From Thermofilaceae archaeon (GTDB lineage Archaea; Thermoproteota; Thermoprotei; Thermofilales; Thermofilaceae), in the NCBI GenBank assembly GCA_025057995.1, contig JANXEW010000001.1:248001-312000 (forward strand): a stretch of DNA of 64,000 nt, read 5' to 3'. This document shows positions 10,165-20,564 of this stretch, piece after piece. Within the stretch, counting starts at the first letter, position 1; each line of letters starts with the position of its first letter. Both the position numbers and the translations under genes were made by a program. Below the pieces are notes generated by a model, which worked only from the letters and a program-made list of their open reading frames with translations, did no database searches and was not told where the DNA came from.

Positions 10165-11052
10165 GTGGAGGCGGTTGCTGTGAAAAGGGGGTTTCAACCC
10201 CTAGAGGTTGAACGAATACTGCTTGCTTCAGTAGCGGGGAACTCTCTAGTCTGTTTACTAAAGATTGTTGGCGGACTGCTCTCCGGTAGCATGGCTCTCT
10301 TAGCAGATGGTAGCGATTCCCTGCTTAACGTAGCCAGCGGGCTAATAGCCTTCAAGTTTTACAGGGAGTCTAGGAAACCGCCGGACAAGGAGCACAGGTA
10401 TGGGCATACGATGCTCGAAGTCTACGGTTCTCTCCTTATCCTTTTACTCATGGTTGCGACTTTCTCCTTCGTGGGTTACGCGACTGTCGATAGGTTTCTC
10501 CACCGTGTTGAGGGTAAGGTTTCATCTATCGGAATAGCGTTCGCTGTAGTTTCGTTGACTATAAACTTGTGCGTTAGTACGTTCCTCAAATTGATGGGGG
10601 GTGGAAGCGCTATAGCCTTGACGGAAGCCCGTCACACAAGCCTCGATGTACTTGAGGGGATTGTAACACTCGTCGGTGTTTCTTTGGGAGCTACCTTATC
10701 GGTTTTGTACGACACTGCGGCTACTTTCGTGATACTGGGTATGGTAGCCTACTTTGTTTCAAAGACTCTAGTGGAGCTGGAGAGAGAGATTACGGCTGCG
10801 AGTCCTCCGGAAGAGGCTGTTAGGAAGCTTGAGGAGGTGTTTCAACAGTTGGAGGGTGTGGTAAGCCACCATGACCTGCGAGTGAGGAGAGCTGCTGGAA
10901 AAGTTTTTGCCGATGTGCATCTCGTCGTCAAAAGGGGGTTATCAATCGAGGATGTACACAAGGTGTGCGACGAAGCTGAGAGAAGGGCTAAGCGGGTTGT
11001 AGGAGATGCACTCGATATAATTATCCATGCTGAACCCGAGGGAGAAGGTTAA
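10165..11052 (+). CDS. Cation diffusion facilitator (CDF) family transporter
   Basis: GGLLSGSMALLADGSDSLLNVASGLIAF, HRYGHTMLEVYGSL, C-terminal cytoplasmic domain HHDLRVRRAAGKVFADVHLVV. Confidence 0.93.
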   Translation: MEAVAVKRGFQPLEVERILLASVAGNSLVCLLKIVGGLLSGSMALLADGSDSLLNVASGLIAFKFYRESRKPPDKEHRYGHTMLEVYGSLLILLLMVATFSFVGYATVDRFLHRVEGKVSSIGIAFAVVSLTINLCVSTFLKLMGGGSAIALTEARHTSLDVLEGIVTLVGVSLGATLSVLYDTAATFVILGMVAYFVSKTLVELEREITAASPPEEAVRKLEEVFQQLEGVVSHHDLRVRRAAGKVFADVHLVVKRGLSIEDVHKVCDEAERRAKRVVGDALDIIIHAEPEGEG

Positions 11053-11147
11053 CTGAGATACTAGGCTATTATAATTTTGAAAGATATTAATTAAACATGA
11101 ATTAACTGGGGCGATAAACATAAATTGGGGGTTCGTCTGGCGCGTGC

Positions 11148-11420
11148 GTGGAGATACCGGGAGATGTAAGAAAGTTCATCGAAGAAGCTAGAAAGAGGGG
11201 CTACCAAGTTGATAAGATAGCTATCGCAAAGGTTCCCTTTGAGCGCTACTACTACTACGAGAACGAGAAATTTATCGGAGAGGTTGGTGAAGAGGTAGCG
11301 TTGGAAAATAACATACTCATGTGCCATGATGACATCTGTATACTTTTCTACAACGATGAACCAGTCCTCGTTATGGTGAGAGGGGGTAAACCGGAAATAA
11401 AGGAAGCGAGGGACCTTTAA
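11148..11420 (+). CDS. Small hypothetical protein
   Basis: 90 aa, GTG start, coding-like composition; no family recognised. Confidence 0.5.
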   Translation: MEIPGDVRKFIEEARKRGYQVDKIAIAKVPFERYYYYENEKFIGEVGEEVALENNILMCHDDICILFYNDEPVLVMVRGGKPEIKEARDL

Positions 11421-11425
11421 CACCC

Positions 11426-11500
11426 ACTGAAAACAATAACCGGTGGTTTTCAGTCTTCACGACTTTAGTCCGCCAATTCGGATAGCTGGCGTTTCAGTGA
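11426..11500 (+). promoter_or_regulatory. Nested/alternative inverted repeats upstream of FGGY kinase (candidate terminator or switch)
   Basis: ACTGAAAAC (11427-11435) pairs with GTTTTCAGT (11447-11455); CACTGAAA (11426-11433) also pairs with TTTCAGTG (11493-11500); CGCCA (11472-11476)/TGGCG (11488-11492) lies between. Confidence 0.4.
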
Positions 11501-11528
11501 TAAACCCCCTTCTCACAATAAGTAAACC

Positions 11529-12956
11529 GTGGGAGAGGACAGGCTAATAGGAGTTTTTGATATAGGGAAAACAAACAAGAAGTTCACAGTGTACGGAGAG
11601 AGCCTTAAAGAAATCAGTTGCGAAACAGCCAGGTTTGGAGAAGTGATGATAGATAGTTTTCTGTGTGAAGACTCCAATACGCTAGTGAAGTGGTCTAAAT
11701 CCGTGTTATCCAAGTGGCTCGACAAGCTATCTGCTTTAACTGTCACAACACATGGGGCAACCATTGCTTTACTCGGCGGAGATGGAGGGCTCGTCATGCC
11801 GATCATATCTTACAACCATGAGGTTGGCGATGAAGTTAGAAGATCGTTCTATAAGGAGTTCGGTAGTCCGGAAGACCTTTATATTCGAACGGGTACTCCG
11901 CCTTTAGGTCAGCTCTTAAACGCTGGCGTGCAAATATACTGGGTTTCAAAACACTTTCCAGATAAGTACGCGAGAGTTAAGCGCATTCTCTTCCTTCCTC
12001 AATACGTCACAAGATCCCTTACCGGCTTCGAAGCGGTTGAAGTGACGTCCCTCGGCTGCCACACCTACCTCTGGGACTTTACGGTAGGGAACTGGAGCAA
12101 AGTGGCTGAGGAACTCAACGTCCCCTCTCTCTTCCCCGATATCAGGCGCGTGTGGGAGCCGATAGGCGAGTATAGCGGAGCTGTAGTGGCAGCCGGTATC
12201 CACGACTCAAACGCATCGTTACTCCCCTTCTTAATAACTGGTGGAGATGACTTTGTGTTAGCTTCTACTGGGACGTGGTGCGTGCTAATGTACCCTGGAG
12301 CACCTTTCAAACCATCTCGTGAAGACGTTTACCGGGACATCCTCTATTACGCTGACGTTTACGGGAGACCGGTGAAAGCCGCGCGTTTCAAGTGTGGTTT
12401 CGAGTTCGACTACTACTTGAAGCATATAGGGGGTGAAAACTATCTGAACCTGCTCGCCCTAGAACTGGATAGGGAGCTTGCAGTGGACGTGTTGAAGAGC
12501 CGGGAGATGTTCTTCTTGCCGACACTGACGCCGGGCACTGGTCAATTCCCAAAGACAAGGGGGAGGGTTGAAGGAAGCGCGAGCGACCCGCTACGGGCAT
12601 ACTACTACCTTAATCTCTCCCTAGCTGTACAGACTTGGTATGCTCTTAAGCTGATTACGGGTGAACGAAAACTAAAGGTTTTCGTTCAAGGAGGTTTTTC
12701 TAAAAACAAAATTTACTTGACTTACCTTGCGACGCTCGCGCGAGAATGGGAGGTTTTCGAAGCTGAGTACCATGAAGCAACAAGCTTGGGAGCGGCGTTA
12801 ACGGCTTTAAGCGCACTGGAAGGCGTTGAACCACGCAAGCTTAGAGTAGAGATCCCAGTAGCCCGCGCACGCAAGGTCGAACCTCTCCACGTTGAGGAGC
12901 GCTCAGTTGAAAGCTACCGAGAACACTTTATCTCCCTGTGTAGTAGAACTGTGTAG
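11529..12956 (+). CDS. FGGY-family carbohydrate kinase (rhamnulokinase/fuculokinase-like)
   Basis: GVFDIGKTNKKF phosphate-1 motif, AAGIHDSNASLLPF, VFVQGGFSKNKIYLTYLA; GTG start. Confidence 0.85.
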   Translation: MGEDRLIGVFDIGKTNKKFTVYGESLKEISCETARFGEVMIDSFLCEDSNTLVKWSKSVLSKWLDKLSALTVTTHGATIALLGGDGGLVMPIISYNHEVGDEVRRSFYKEFGSPEDLYIRTGTPPLGQLLNAGVQIYWVSKHFPDKYARVKRILFLPQYVTRSLTGFEAVEVTSLGCHTYLWDFTVGNWSKVAEELNVPSLFPDIRRVWEPIGEYSGAVVAAGIHDSNASLLPFLITGGDDFVLASTGTWCVLMYPGAPFKPSREDVYRDILYYADVYGRPVKAARFKCGFEFDYYLKHIGGENYLNLLALELDRELAVDVLKSREMFFLPTLTPGTGQFPKTRGRVEGSASDPLRAYYYLNLSLAVQTWYALKLITGERKLKVFVQGGFSKNKIYLTYLATLAREWEVFEAEYHEATSLGAALTALSALEGVEPRKLRVEIPVARARKVEPLHVEERSVESYREHFISLCSRTV

Positions 12957-12959
12957 CCG

Positions 12960-13769
12960 TTAGAGATCTTCCGCGAAGACGTTTGAATGCATGTTGAAGG
13001 GGTTTAGAACTTTAAAAGCTTCAGCGTACTCAGCCCCGATGCGCTTGCCCATCAGTCGCATGTACGTTTTAAGAGCGTCCTCGAACGCTGGGATGTCCCC
13101 AAACTGAGACTTGTGCGCTTTCACTGCCTTCATCTTAACTTCCACGTAGTCGCTCACGTCAACTAGAGTATTGGGTTTCCTCGTCCAATAGAAGGCAATG
13201 TACCTGACCACGTGTGGTTTAAGGTTGAAAGCTAGAGCGCTCGGAGCTGCGTGCGGAAGTGATGAAAAGAACGCTGCCTCGGCCGCTAAGATGCCGGATG
13301 CCCGATGATCCGGATGGGCTTCGTAGCTAAGCCACGGGTCTGGAGCTAAAACCATGTCAGGCTTATATTTACGTATTAGAAGCACGAGTTCTAACCTCGC
13401 CTCGAGCGTAGGTTGAAGCTCGCCGTCCCTGTAGTTGAGCCAGACGAGTTCTTTCACCCCGAGTACTCGAGCAGCTTCCTCTTGCTCCCTCCTCCTCTCC
13501 AGCGCCAACTTCGCCGGGTACGTTTCAGGATCTCGGGTGCCGAGCCCACCGTCGGTGAGGGTGACGTATACGACTTCCACTCCTCTTTTCGCGAGTTTTG
13601 CCACTAAGCCTCCAGCCGCAATATCCGTGTCATCAGGATGGGGTTGGATACAAACAACACTTCTAACTCTATCAAAGCAGTCTACCAGATCCTCCCTAAC
13701 CAATTCCAAGTATCTGTTTAACGCCTCCCCGTAACTCAATCTTGAAATGATACTTTCCAGGCTTTCCAC
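12960..13769 (-). CDS. PIG-L/LmbE family deacetylase
   Basis: CIQPHPDDTDIAAGGLVAKLAKRGVEVVYVTLTDG; PDPWLSYEAHPDHRASG. Confidence 0.93.
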   Translation of the reverse strand: MESLESIISRLSYGEALNRYLELVREDLVDCFDRVRSVVCIQPHPDDTDIAAGGLVAKLAKRGVEVVYVTLTDGGLGTRDPETYPAKLALERRREQEEAARVLGVKELVWLNYRDGELQPTLEARLELVLLIRKYKPDMVLAPDPWLSYEAHPDHRASGILAAEAAFFSSLPHAAPSALAFNLKPHVVRYIAFYWTRKPNTLVDVSDYVEVKMKAVKAHKSQFGDIPAFEDALKTYMRLMGKRIGAEYAEAFKVLNPFNMHSNVFAEDL

Positions 13770-14118
13770 AAGTCTTCAGAGATAACCACATATTTCATGT
13801 TAACCGTCCCCCGCATTTTAAAGCTCAAGGTTTACGCTTAAACCGTTACTAGGCGAGCTTCGCACATGGCTTCAAGACCTTCTAGTGAAAACCGTGCCGC
13901 TCTGAACCTAATTTTACAGAGAGACCTTTGTTCGAAAGCTTCTTTCCGGTTATGTTTAAGGTGTTGGATCAGCTAGAGGTACAACCCTAGTTTACTTCCC
14001 CAATTTTAAAGCGCATATTAAACTAACTAGCACGAGATATGGTCTGTCGCCTCTACGGTTCTTGTCTCGCTCATAGAAAGAGGCAGAGCTTTTAGAGTGT
14101 TGAATAAACTGTCTGCCT

Positions 14119-15039
14119 GTGGACCTAAGAGTATTGGCGAAAAGGCTTGGCGGAGACCTCGTGGGAAGTAAGAAGCTAGGCGGTCTAGCGAACGAGAGCT
14201 ACCGGCTCGATGTGAACGCTCAAGGCGAAGTTAAACGGTTCTCAGTAAAGGTATACAGGGGCAGCGACGCCCGCCTCAAGGCTGAAAAAGAGTTGAAGTT
14301 GTACAAGCTTTTACGGAAGTACGGTTTAAAGGCGCCGAGGGTTTCTCTAGCAGATATTGAAGGTGTTAACTGCGGTAAACCTCTCCTAGCTTGGGAGTGG
14401 ATTGAGGGTTACACAGCGGATGAGCTCCTCGGTAAGAAGAGGATAGGGGAGGTTGTAGCTAGAAGCATGGGGGCTGCTCTAGCATTGTTCCATAGGATCC
14501 CCTTGGGAGAGGTGGACTTACCTCTACTGGAAAGGAGAGAGGGTTTCTGGGCGAGCGAAGTCAATACAGTAAAGTTCCTGGCCCAGCTACTCGACCTCGA
14601 CATTCCTGGTGACGCGTTAGACGACCTAAGCGGTATGAGTGTCGAGCGCTTAACGCTGTTGCACGGAGATTACAACCCAGGCAACGTGTTGATAAGTAGC
14701 GACGGAGTCTACGTGATGGATCTTGAGGGAGTGTCCGTAGGGGACCCGCTCTTCGATGTCGCATATGCCTTAGCCTTCATCTCTCACGGGGGACGTTGGA
14801 GGGAGGCTTTAACCTTCGCGCGGGAGTACTTCAGGCTTAGCAAGGTAAGCTCGCACGGTCTCGCTCTTAAACTAGCTCTCGTTGCGGCACGCATTCGTTT
14901 CTTTCTCGACCTAGCCGAGTCTAGGGGCTTCCTCAAGTGGCGGACAGGCACCTTCTACCCGCTGGTGAGTGCCTTATATTTGAGGTCGTTAAGGAAACAC
15001 TTGGACAGTTTTTCACGTAAGATACTTTCGTTGAGTTAA
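14119..15039 (+). CDS. Aminoglycoside phosphotransferase/choline kinase-like protein
   Basis: LLHGDYNPGNVLISSDGVYVMDLEGVSVGDPLFDVAYAL (HGDxxxxN...D motif). Confidence 0.85.
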   Translation: MDLRVLAKRLGGDLVGSKKLGGLANESYRLDVNAQGEVKRFSVKVYRGSDARLKAEKELKLYKLLRKYGLKAPRVSLADIEGVNCGKPLLAWEWIEGYTADELLGKKRIGEVVARSMGAALALFHRIPLGEVDLPLLERREGFWASEVNTVKFLAQLLDLDIPGDALDDLSGMSVERLTLLHGDYNPGNVLISSDGVYVMDLEGVSVGDPLFDVAYALAFISHGGRWREALTFAREYFRLSKVSSHGLALKLALVAARIRFFLDLAESRGFLKWRTGTFYPLVSALYLRSLRKHLDSFSRKILSLS

Positions 15040-15092
15040 GTGTGTAGTCTAAACAACTTTTTAAACAAGTTTAAGGGTTTCACGCGAGCATC

Positions 15093-15770
15093 TTGAGAGC
15101 CTGTGTCCTGTACTCCGGAGGGAAGGACTCAAATCTCGCTTTACTCGAGGCTATTGGACGATACTCGATAGCTTGCCTTGTAACGTTAAAGCCTGAATCG
15201 GTGGAGAGCAGACTTTTCCACTACCCGAACGTCCACCTCGTGAAAATGCAAGCTGAAGCGCTTGGACTACCTTTAATAGAGGAACAATGCCTTGACGATG
15301 AAACAGGTAGCCTTGAAGCCCTATGGAGGGCACTAGATCTGGCTAAGAGAACCTATGGCGTGGAAACAGTTGTCACGGGCGCGGTCAAGTCCAGGTATCA
15401 GGCTGAAAAGTTTGCACGAGTGTGCAATGAACTCAACCTAGACTGTTTCAACCCTCTGTGGGGATGGGATGAGTTGGAGCTTTTGAAGGAGGTTGTGGAA
15501 CGCGGTATAAAGGCTATCTTTACCCGCGTTGCCGGATACCCGCTTAAGCGGTCACTATTGGGTAAAACCATCGACCGTGAAGTCATTCGGCTTCTATCAG
15601 GTTTGAGGAGCTTCATCAACCCCTCGGGCGAAGGGGGAGAGTACGAGACTCTTGTTCTAGATTCTCCCCTTTTCCGGAAGAGGATAGCACCCCTAAAATG
15701 GAGGATCGAAGGCTCCGATTACGATGCAGTTTTGGTTGTAGAGGAAGCTGAGCTCCTTGAGAAGGAGTGA
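15093..15770 (+). CDS. Diphthine-ammonia ligase-like ATP-pyrophosphatase (Dph6/MJ0570 family)
   Basis: YSGGKDSNLAL PP-loop; VVTGAVKSRYQAEKFARVCNELNLDCFNPLWG; INPSGEGGEYETLVLDSPLF; TTG start. Confidence 0.92.
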   Translation: MRACVLYSGGKDSNLALLEAIGRYSIACLVTLKPESVESRLFHYPNVHLVKMQAEALGLPLIEEQCLDDETGSLEALWRALDLAKRTYGVETVVTGAVKSRYQAEKFARVCNELNLDCFNPLWGWDELELLKEVVERGIKAIFTRVAGYPLKRSLLGKTIDREVIRLLSGLRSFINPSGEGGEYETLVLDSPLFRKRIAPLKWRIEGSDYDAVLVVEEAELLEKE

Positions 15771-16745
15771 CTAAGGTTTCTTGACGGGAAGATCTATTTT
15801 AAGTCTCTTAGCGAGCTCCTTATACCTGTTCCTTACAGTCACCTCAGTCACTTGAGCTGCTCTAGCTACTTCTTTCTGTGTTCTAACTTCACCTCTCCTA
15901 AGCGCAGCTATGTAGATCGCGGCGGCAGCTAAACCGGCTGGATCCTTACCGGCTGTGATTCCTATCTGTTGTGCCTGCTTAAGCACATCTATTGCGTCTC
16001 TCACCGATGCTGCACTGAGCTTGAGTACGTTGCCGATCCTTGGAGCAAAGTCCATTGGACTGGGCAGTGGGACTTTAATCGAAGTCTCCCTAAGCATGAG
16101 CCTGTAACACCTCGCTACATCTTTTCTTCCAGCTCTCGTGTACTTCGATATCTCGTCCAAAGTCCTAGGAACCTTCAACTCTCTACACGCAGCGTAGATC
16201 GCGGCGGCTACCACGGACTCTATCGATCGCCCTCGCACTAAGCCTGTTTCAAGGGCCCTCCTGTATATTTCGCGAGCCCTATCCAAGACTCTTCTCGGTA
16301 GACCGAGTTGCGCACCCATTCTATCGAGCTCCTGCTGAGCTTGAATTAGATTCCGCTCTAGACTGGATTGAGCGTGCGCCCTCATGTGCCACCTGCGGAG
16401 TCTAAACATCTCCACCTTCTTTCTCAAGCCAAGTTCTCGGCCAGCTGCATCCCTACTTCTCCAGTCTATATCTGTAGCGAGAGCATCTGGAGTGTACCTA
16501 GTGATGGGAGCACCAACTCGACTCCTCTTCTCCTTCTCCTCGCCGTCGAAAGCTCTCCATTCAGGTCCTTTATCGATCTCACGCTCGCTAATAACGTATC
16601 CGCAGATCGCGCATATGACTTCTCCTCGCACGGGATCATAGATTAACTTATCACTTCCACAATGGGGACATGTCTTAATCTCTTCTACGGGAAGGAACTT
16701 ACCCATTAGCTCCTCATCTATTGTCTTTCCACTCACGGATACCAC
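15771..16745 (-). CDS. tfb: Transcription initiation factor IIB
   Basis: N-term zinc ribbon [29 protein letters not shown], two cyclin repeats ([62 protein letters not shown]). Confidence 0.98.
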   Translation of the reverse strand: MVSVSGKTIDEELMGKFLPVEEIKTCPHCGSDKLIYDPVRGEVICAICGYVISEREIDKGPEWRAFDGEEKEKRSRVGAPITRYTPDALATDIDWRSRDAAGRELGLRKKVEMFRLRRWHMRAHAQSSLERNLIQAQQELDRMGAQLGLPRRVLDRAREIYRRALETGLVRGRSIESVVAAAIYAACRELKVPRTLDEISKYTRAGRKDVARCYRLMLRETSIKVPLPSPMDFAPRIGNVLKLSAASVRDAIDVLKQAQQIGITAGKDPAGLAAAAIYIAALRRGEVRTQKEVARAAQVTEVTVRNRYKELAKRLKIDLPVKKP

Positions 16746-16774
16746 CCGAAACCTTTTTAAGCTCGAAAAATACT

Positions 16775-17041
16775 TTATTTAAACCTTTCGCTCAAATAAG
16801 GGAGTACACCTAAGACTCTGAACACATCGTCAGCCATTGAACGCATCTTAGAGACAGGTGACTGGCACCAGCTCTCCACGTTCATTATAATGCTCTTCCC
16901 CTCCCTTAAGGTAAGGATTCTCGAACAAGAGTCGCTCCAGTTATCTGGCGTAAGCGCAGCTTCCAGGCAGGATGCTTCGTTTTCGTCTGGGAGATTTAAA
17001 CGTAAGAGCAGTTCAACCCTAAGGACTACCACTAGCTTCAA
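16775..17041 (-). CDS. pcc1: KEOPS subunit Pcc1-like
   Basis: 88 aa; ALTPDNW...[16 protein letters not shown]...[15 protein letters not shown] pattern; overlaps the DHH/RecJ gene, an arrangement known in archaea. Confidence 0.72.
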   Translation of the reverse strand: MKLVVVLRVELLLRLNLPDENEASCLEAALTPDNWSDSCSRILTLREGKSIIMNVESWCQSPVSKMRSMADDVFRVLGVLPYLSERFK

Positions 17042-18425
17042 TCACCTTTTCAACCTCCTTGAGGAAATCTTCCAGTTTATCACTTGGTATCGTCGCACCA
17101 CCCGCGTTTTCGTGTCCTCCCCCCGATCCTCCAACGCTTTGAGCAGCTTTAGCCATGACCTCACCTACTAGGACCCTTGAACCGTTCCGTTTGCGAGCTG
17201 ATAACTTTACACCCTCAGAAGAGTCCACTGCTACTAAAAGTAACTTATCACCTTTAGCGTAAGGTAGTAGGAGCGAAGCAAGAGCACCGCTGACTCTCTC
17301 ATTAAGGAAATCTCTTTTTCTCAAATCCACGAGGGTATACTTCCTCCCTTCCCTGATCACCTTCCCCTCTCTCACACATTGGAACGACTTAGCTAGTATC
17401 GACCTGTACTGTCCGGCTACTTCAGTTATTTTAAGCAAGACTTCGCCTCTAGTGCCAAGACCTAAGGCGATCGCCAGATCATAGCACCCCATCCTCCCAC
17501 TAGCGTTGAGAAGCTGCGCGAACTCTCGTGCGTCGCGCAGGGGACTGTCAAGAGGCTCCCTCAGTAGAATGTAGGTTGCACCGTATATCCTCTCAGCTTC
17601 ATTGACGGAGTAGCCGGCTCCTAGGAGAAGCTTGACTAAAGCTGAAGCTAGTTTCTTCCGTTCATCCCTGTTCAAATCGTTCAACGTTCTCATACGCTCC
17701 CCGAGCGTAGGCTCTATACCTAGGCTCTTGAGAAAAGCGAGGGCGGAACTCTCCTCACCTGTGATAGAAGGGAGGAAAGGGTCTGTCGTGTAGACTAACG
17801 CTTTGAGAAGAGGTCTCGATCCACATCCGAACAAACGGAGGTCTATCTTCTCCTCGATTATGCCAGCTTCTACTCCTTCTCTGACGATCTGCCTATTTAA
17901 TCCAGTGAGCCTGAAGCGTTCGCCCACGTCCTGGCGGTCGCCTAAAGCCCCTACTACCGCGAGCGGGACTAAATCAACCCCCTTACCCCCTTCGAGAGTT
18001 TTACTCAAAAGGTACGCTAAACCTGAGCTGCTTATCTCCTTCGACCCATCAATGTTGAAACGGTGAGGGTTAACCTCGACCACGTTAGCTGTTCTGCTCC
18101 CAGGAAGGTGATGATCTAGGACGATGACGCATGTGTTGATCTTCGATAAAAACTCTAGAGCTCCGCTCCCCATGTCGACGAGAACGAGGATAGTGTAACT
18201 AGGTGCCAGCTTCTTTATGCGAGCAATTGTCCCGCTCGTCAACTGCTCGACCACAGTATAGTGAATGGCATATCCTCTTTTCGCTAAGGTCTTTAACGTT
18301 ATAGATGCTGCAGCGAGGCCGTCGGCGTCATAGTGCGATACTAAAAGAGCCCTTCCACCGCTCCTCTCCTCGACAACTTCAGCTGCTTTAGATAATACGT
18401 CGCTTAGGTCCCTAGCATCGCTCAT
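17019..18425 (-). CDS. DHH-family phosphoesterase/nuclease (archaeal RecJ-like, GAN type)
   Basis: LLVSHYDADGLAAASI, VLVDMGSG, VLDHHLPG, C-term GGSGGGHENAGGATIP (DHHA1). Confidence 0.93.
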   Translation of the reverse strand: MSDARDLSDVLSKAAEVVEERSGGRALLVSHYDADGLAAASITLKTLAKRGYAIHYTVVEQLTSGTIARIKKLAPSYTILVLVDMGSGALEFLSKINTCVIVLDHHLPGSRTANVVEVNPHRFNIDGSKEISSSGLAYLLSKTLEGGKGVDLVPLAVVGALGDRQDVGERFRLTGLNRQIVREGVEAGIIEEKIDLRLFGCGSRPLLKALVYTTDPFLPSITGEESSALAFLKSLGIEPTLGERMRTLNDLNRDERKKLASALVKLLLGAGYSVNEAERIYGATYILLREPLDSPLRDAREFAQLLNASGRMGCYDLAIALGLGTRGEVLLKITEVAGQYRSILAKSFQCVREGKVIREGRKYTLVDLRKRDFLNERVSGALASLLLPYAKGDKLLLVAVDSSEGVKLSARKRNGSRVLVGEVMAKAAQSVGGSGGGHENAGGATIPSDKLEDFLKEVEKVIEASGSP

Positions 18426-18473
18426 GGCTATATTATGTTTAAGAAGGTAAGGGTAAAAGCTCTATCGCCTGTG

Positions 18474-18920
18474 TTAAGCGAATATGCTCACTCGCTCAGG
18501 CTTGTACTCCCAGTGGGGAGGCAATACACCCACCCTCTTGTAGTATTTTGCCAATCTGCGGATCTTAGATTCTACTAGTAGCAGTCCTCGCTTAGAAGTG
18601 TAATCCTTAGGATGTTCTTCCAAGTGCCGTCTAATGATCATAGCTCTTCTGATTAAATTCATTAAGTCTTCTGGCATTTCGGGTTTAAGTCCTCTTTTCG
18701 CGAGAATCCTAACGAGTTTCTTTCCAGTGACAGCCCGCACGCTAGATATCCCGTGTAAGTCCCTCAGCATAATCCCTATCGTAGAAGGGGGGTAACCTTT
18801 CCTGTATAACGATGCGACCATCTCCTCAACCTCCTCAGGCTTCATGTCCACCCATGCAGGCTTAACCATCTTCACTGGTCTAGTGGACTGACTCCGCCCC
18901 TTGCTGTGACGCTTATTCAT
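18474..18920 (-). CDS. rps15: Small ribosomal subunit protein uS15 (S15P/S13e)
   Basis: GRSQSTRPVKMVKPAWVDMKPEEVEEMVASLYRKGYPPSTIGIMLRDLHGI; KRGLLLVESKIRRLAKYYKRVGVLPPHWEY. Confidence 0.97.
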   Translation of the reverse strand: MNKRHSKGRSQSTRPVKMVKPAWVDMKPEEVEEMVASLYRKGYPPSTIGIMLRDLHGISSVRAVTGKKLVRILAKRGLKPEMPEDLMNLIRRAMIIRRHLEEHPKDYTSKRGLLLVESKIRRLAKYYKRVGVLPPHWEYKPERVSIFA

Positions 18921-19039
18921 AAAGTCTCAAGGTGCCTATACAGTATCCTTTAAAACTTATTGTAGTCTCTTCTACGAATAGATGTCCCTAGCTGTCGCCG
19001 CAACAACGCGCGAAGCAGGAGGGCGAAAAAGGTCTTGAG

Positions 19040-19753
19040 TTAAGCTCTTAAAACCTTCCTCCTCTCAGCCACGTACCTTCCTCTCTTCCTGATTTCAACT
19101 ACTTTATCCTCGACTAGTTTCCTCGCCTCAACCCCTCTCGCCTCTTCGTAACCTTCGAGGAAGGCAAGGTACAGGCGTTGTGCCATGGAAGGGTTTGTGC
19201 TCTCCAACGAGCGTAGCATAAGGTGGACATCGACGCCCTGCTCCTCTAAGTCGTTACTGAAAGCACCTAGGCCGAAGTCTATGACGTATAATCCCCGCTT
19301 TGATACGATGACGTTGGATGTAGTCAAGTCGCCGTGAACGATCCCCCTCTCGTGTAGAAACCCTGCGTACCGACCGAGATCCTCGAACATACTCTCCACT
19401 TCCTTCGACATTTGAATCACATCCCTAAGCTTTGGACCAGGTATGTAATCCATTACGAGCATGCATATCTCTGTATCAACGTAAAGGGGGGTAGGAGAAG
19501 GTACGCCCAACTTCTTCGCTTCAGTAAGTAGCCGTGTCTCTAGCCCTGTCCTCTTAGCTCTGATTAACATATCAAGCCTCGAATCCCTGTATGATTTTGG
19601 TAACCGTATCTTAGCTACCGCATCAAACCCCCTCCAAATGCACCTTAGAACTACAGCTTCGGCGCCTATCCCCAGTAACTCCCTAGACTCCGAGCCTAGT
19701 TCGTGAAGGATCTTGACTGAACTATCGACCGGGCTAAGTTGTTCGCTATTCAC
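19040..19753 (-). CDS. bud32: KEOPS complex kinase Bud32
   Basis: GAEAVVLRCIW, KIRLPKSYRDSRLDMLIRAKRTGLETRLL, IVHGDLTTSNVIV, YVIDFGLGAFSNDLEEQGVDVHLMLRSLEST. Confidence 0.95.
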   Translation of the reverse strand: MNSEQLSPVDSSVKILHELGSESRELLGIGAEAVVLRCIWRGFDAVAKIRLPKSYRDSRLDMLIRAKRTGLETRLLTEAKKLGVPSPTPLYVDTEICMLVMDYIPGPKLRDVIQMSKEVESMFEDLGRYAGFLHERGIVHGDLTTSNVIVSKRGLYVIDFGLGAFSNDLEEQGVDVHLMLRSLESTNPSMAQRLYLAFLEGYEEARGVEARKLVEDKVVEIRKRGRYVAERRKVLRA

Positions 19754-19850
19754 GCCTTAGGTAGATCTTTTTTCAATTAAACCTTACGGTACGTAACAAC
19801 AATATTTTTAAGATAATGTAAAAAGTGCGCGCGAATTTCGGTGGGCTTAC

Positions 19851-20435
19851 ATGTTCAAGTTGATTGAGTGCGAAGGTGTTGTAAGAGTTCCACCCAATTT
19901 GATAGGCAAACCGCTTAAGGAGGTTATCCTAGAGGTTTTGAAGCGGGAGTACGTCGGCCAGGTTATGAGGAACATCGGCGTTGTTGTAAGCGTGCTCGAC
20001 GCTGAGGCTTCAAACTTCGGTTTCATAGTTCCAGGCGACGGAAGCTTGTACCATAAGGCTAAGTACACGATGCTCGTTTACACGCCTATGAACCAGGAAG
20101 TAGTTGAAGGTGAAGTGAACATCGTCGAATCTACAGGCGTGATTGTTCGCCTAGGACCTGTTGAAGGCTACATGCATAAGAGCCAGATAATGGATGAGGT
20201 AATATCCTACAGTAAAGAACAGAACGTCGTCATAAGTGAAAAAAGCGGGAAAGTTCTAAGAAAGGGTGACAGCATCAGAGCTAGAGTGATAGCCGTGAGC
20301 TACGGCGGTAGAAGGCAGGCGCTCAGGGTTCAGTTGACTATGAGGCAACCCTACCTCGGCAAACTAGACTGGATAAAGGAGGAGGCTAAAGCTGGAGCTA
20401 AAACAGCCTCCAAGGCTGAGCCCGGGAGGAAGTAG
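19851..20435 (+). CDS. rpo7: DNA-directed RNA polymerase subunit Rpo7/E'
   Basis: CEGVVRVPPNLIGKPLKEVILEVLKREYVGQV; S1 domain EGYMHKSQIMDE. Confidence 0.96.
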   Translation: MFKLIECEGVVRVPPNLIGKPLKEVILEVLKREYVGQVMRNIGVVVSVLDAEASNFGFIVPGDGSLYHKAKYTMLVYTPMNQEVVEGEVNIVESTGVIVRLGPVEGYMHKSQIMDEVISYSKEQNVVISEKSGKVLRKGDSIRARVIAVSYGGRRQALRVQLTMRQPYLGKLDWIKEEAKAGAKTASKAEPGRK

Positions 20436-20533
20436 AGATCGAGGATCTAACCGTTATTAACTGGAAAAGGATGAGTCCAAGTAGATGTCCCGGTACGATG
20501 GTAATCGTTTCAACAGCTCGCAGGCCGCACTAA

Positions 20534-20542
20534 CTATTTAAG
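20534..20542 (+). promoter_or_regulatory. TATA-like element of spt4 (leaderless geometry)
   Basis: ctatttaag centred about 27 nt upstream of the GTG start at 20565. Confidence 0.45.
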
Positions 20543-20564
20543 GAGAGTTAAGCTAAGCTCAAGC

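Noticed and set aside
11091-11423. 110-aa minus-strand ORF opposite the 90-aa hypothetical gene
   Set aside because: The plus-strand frame has better composition; the minus one looks like a shadow ORF.
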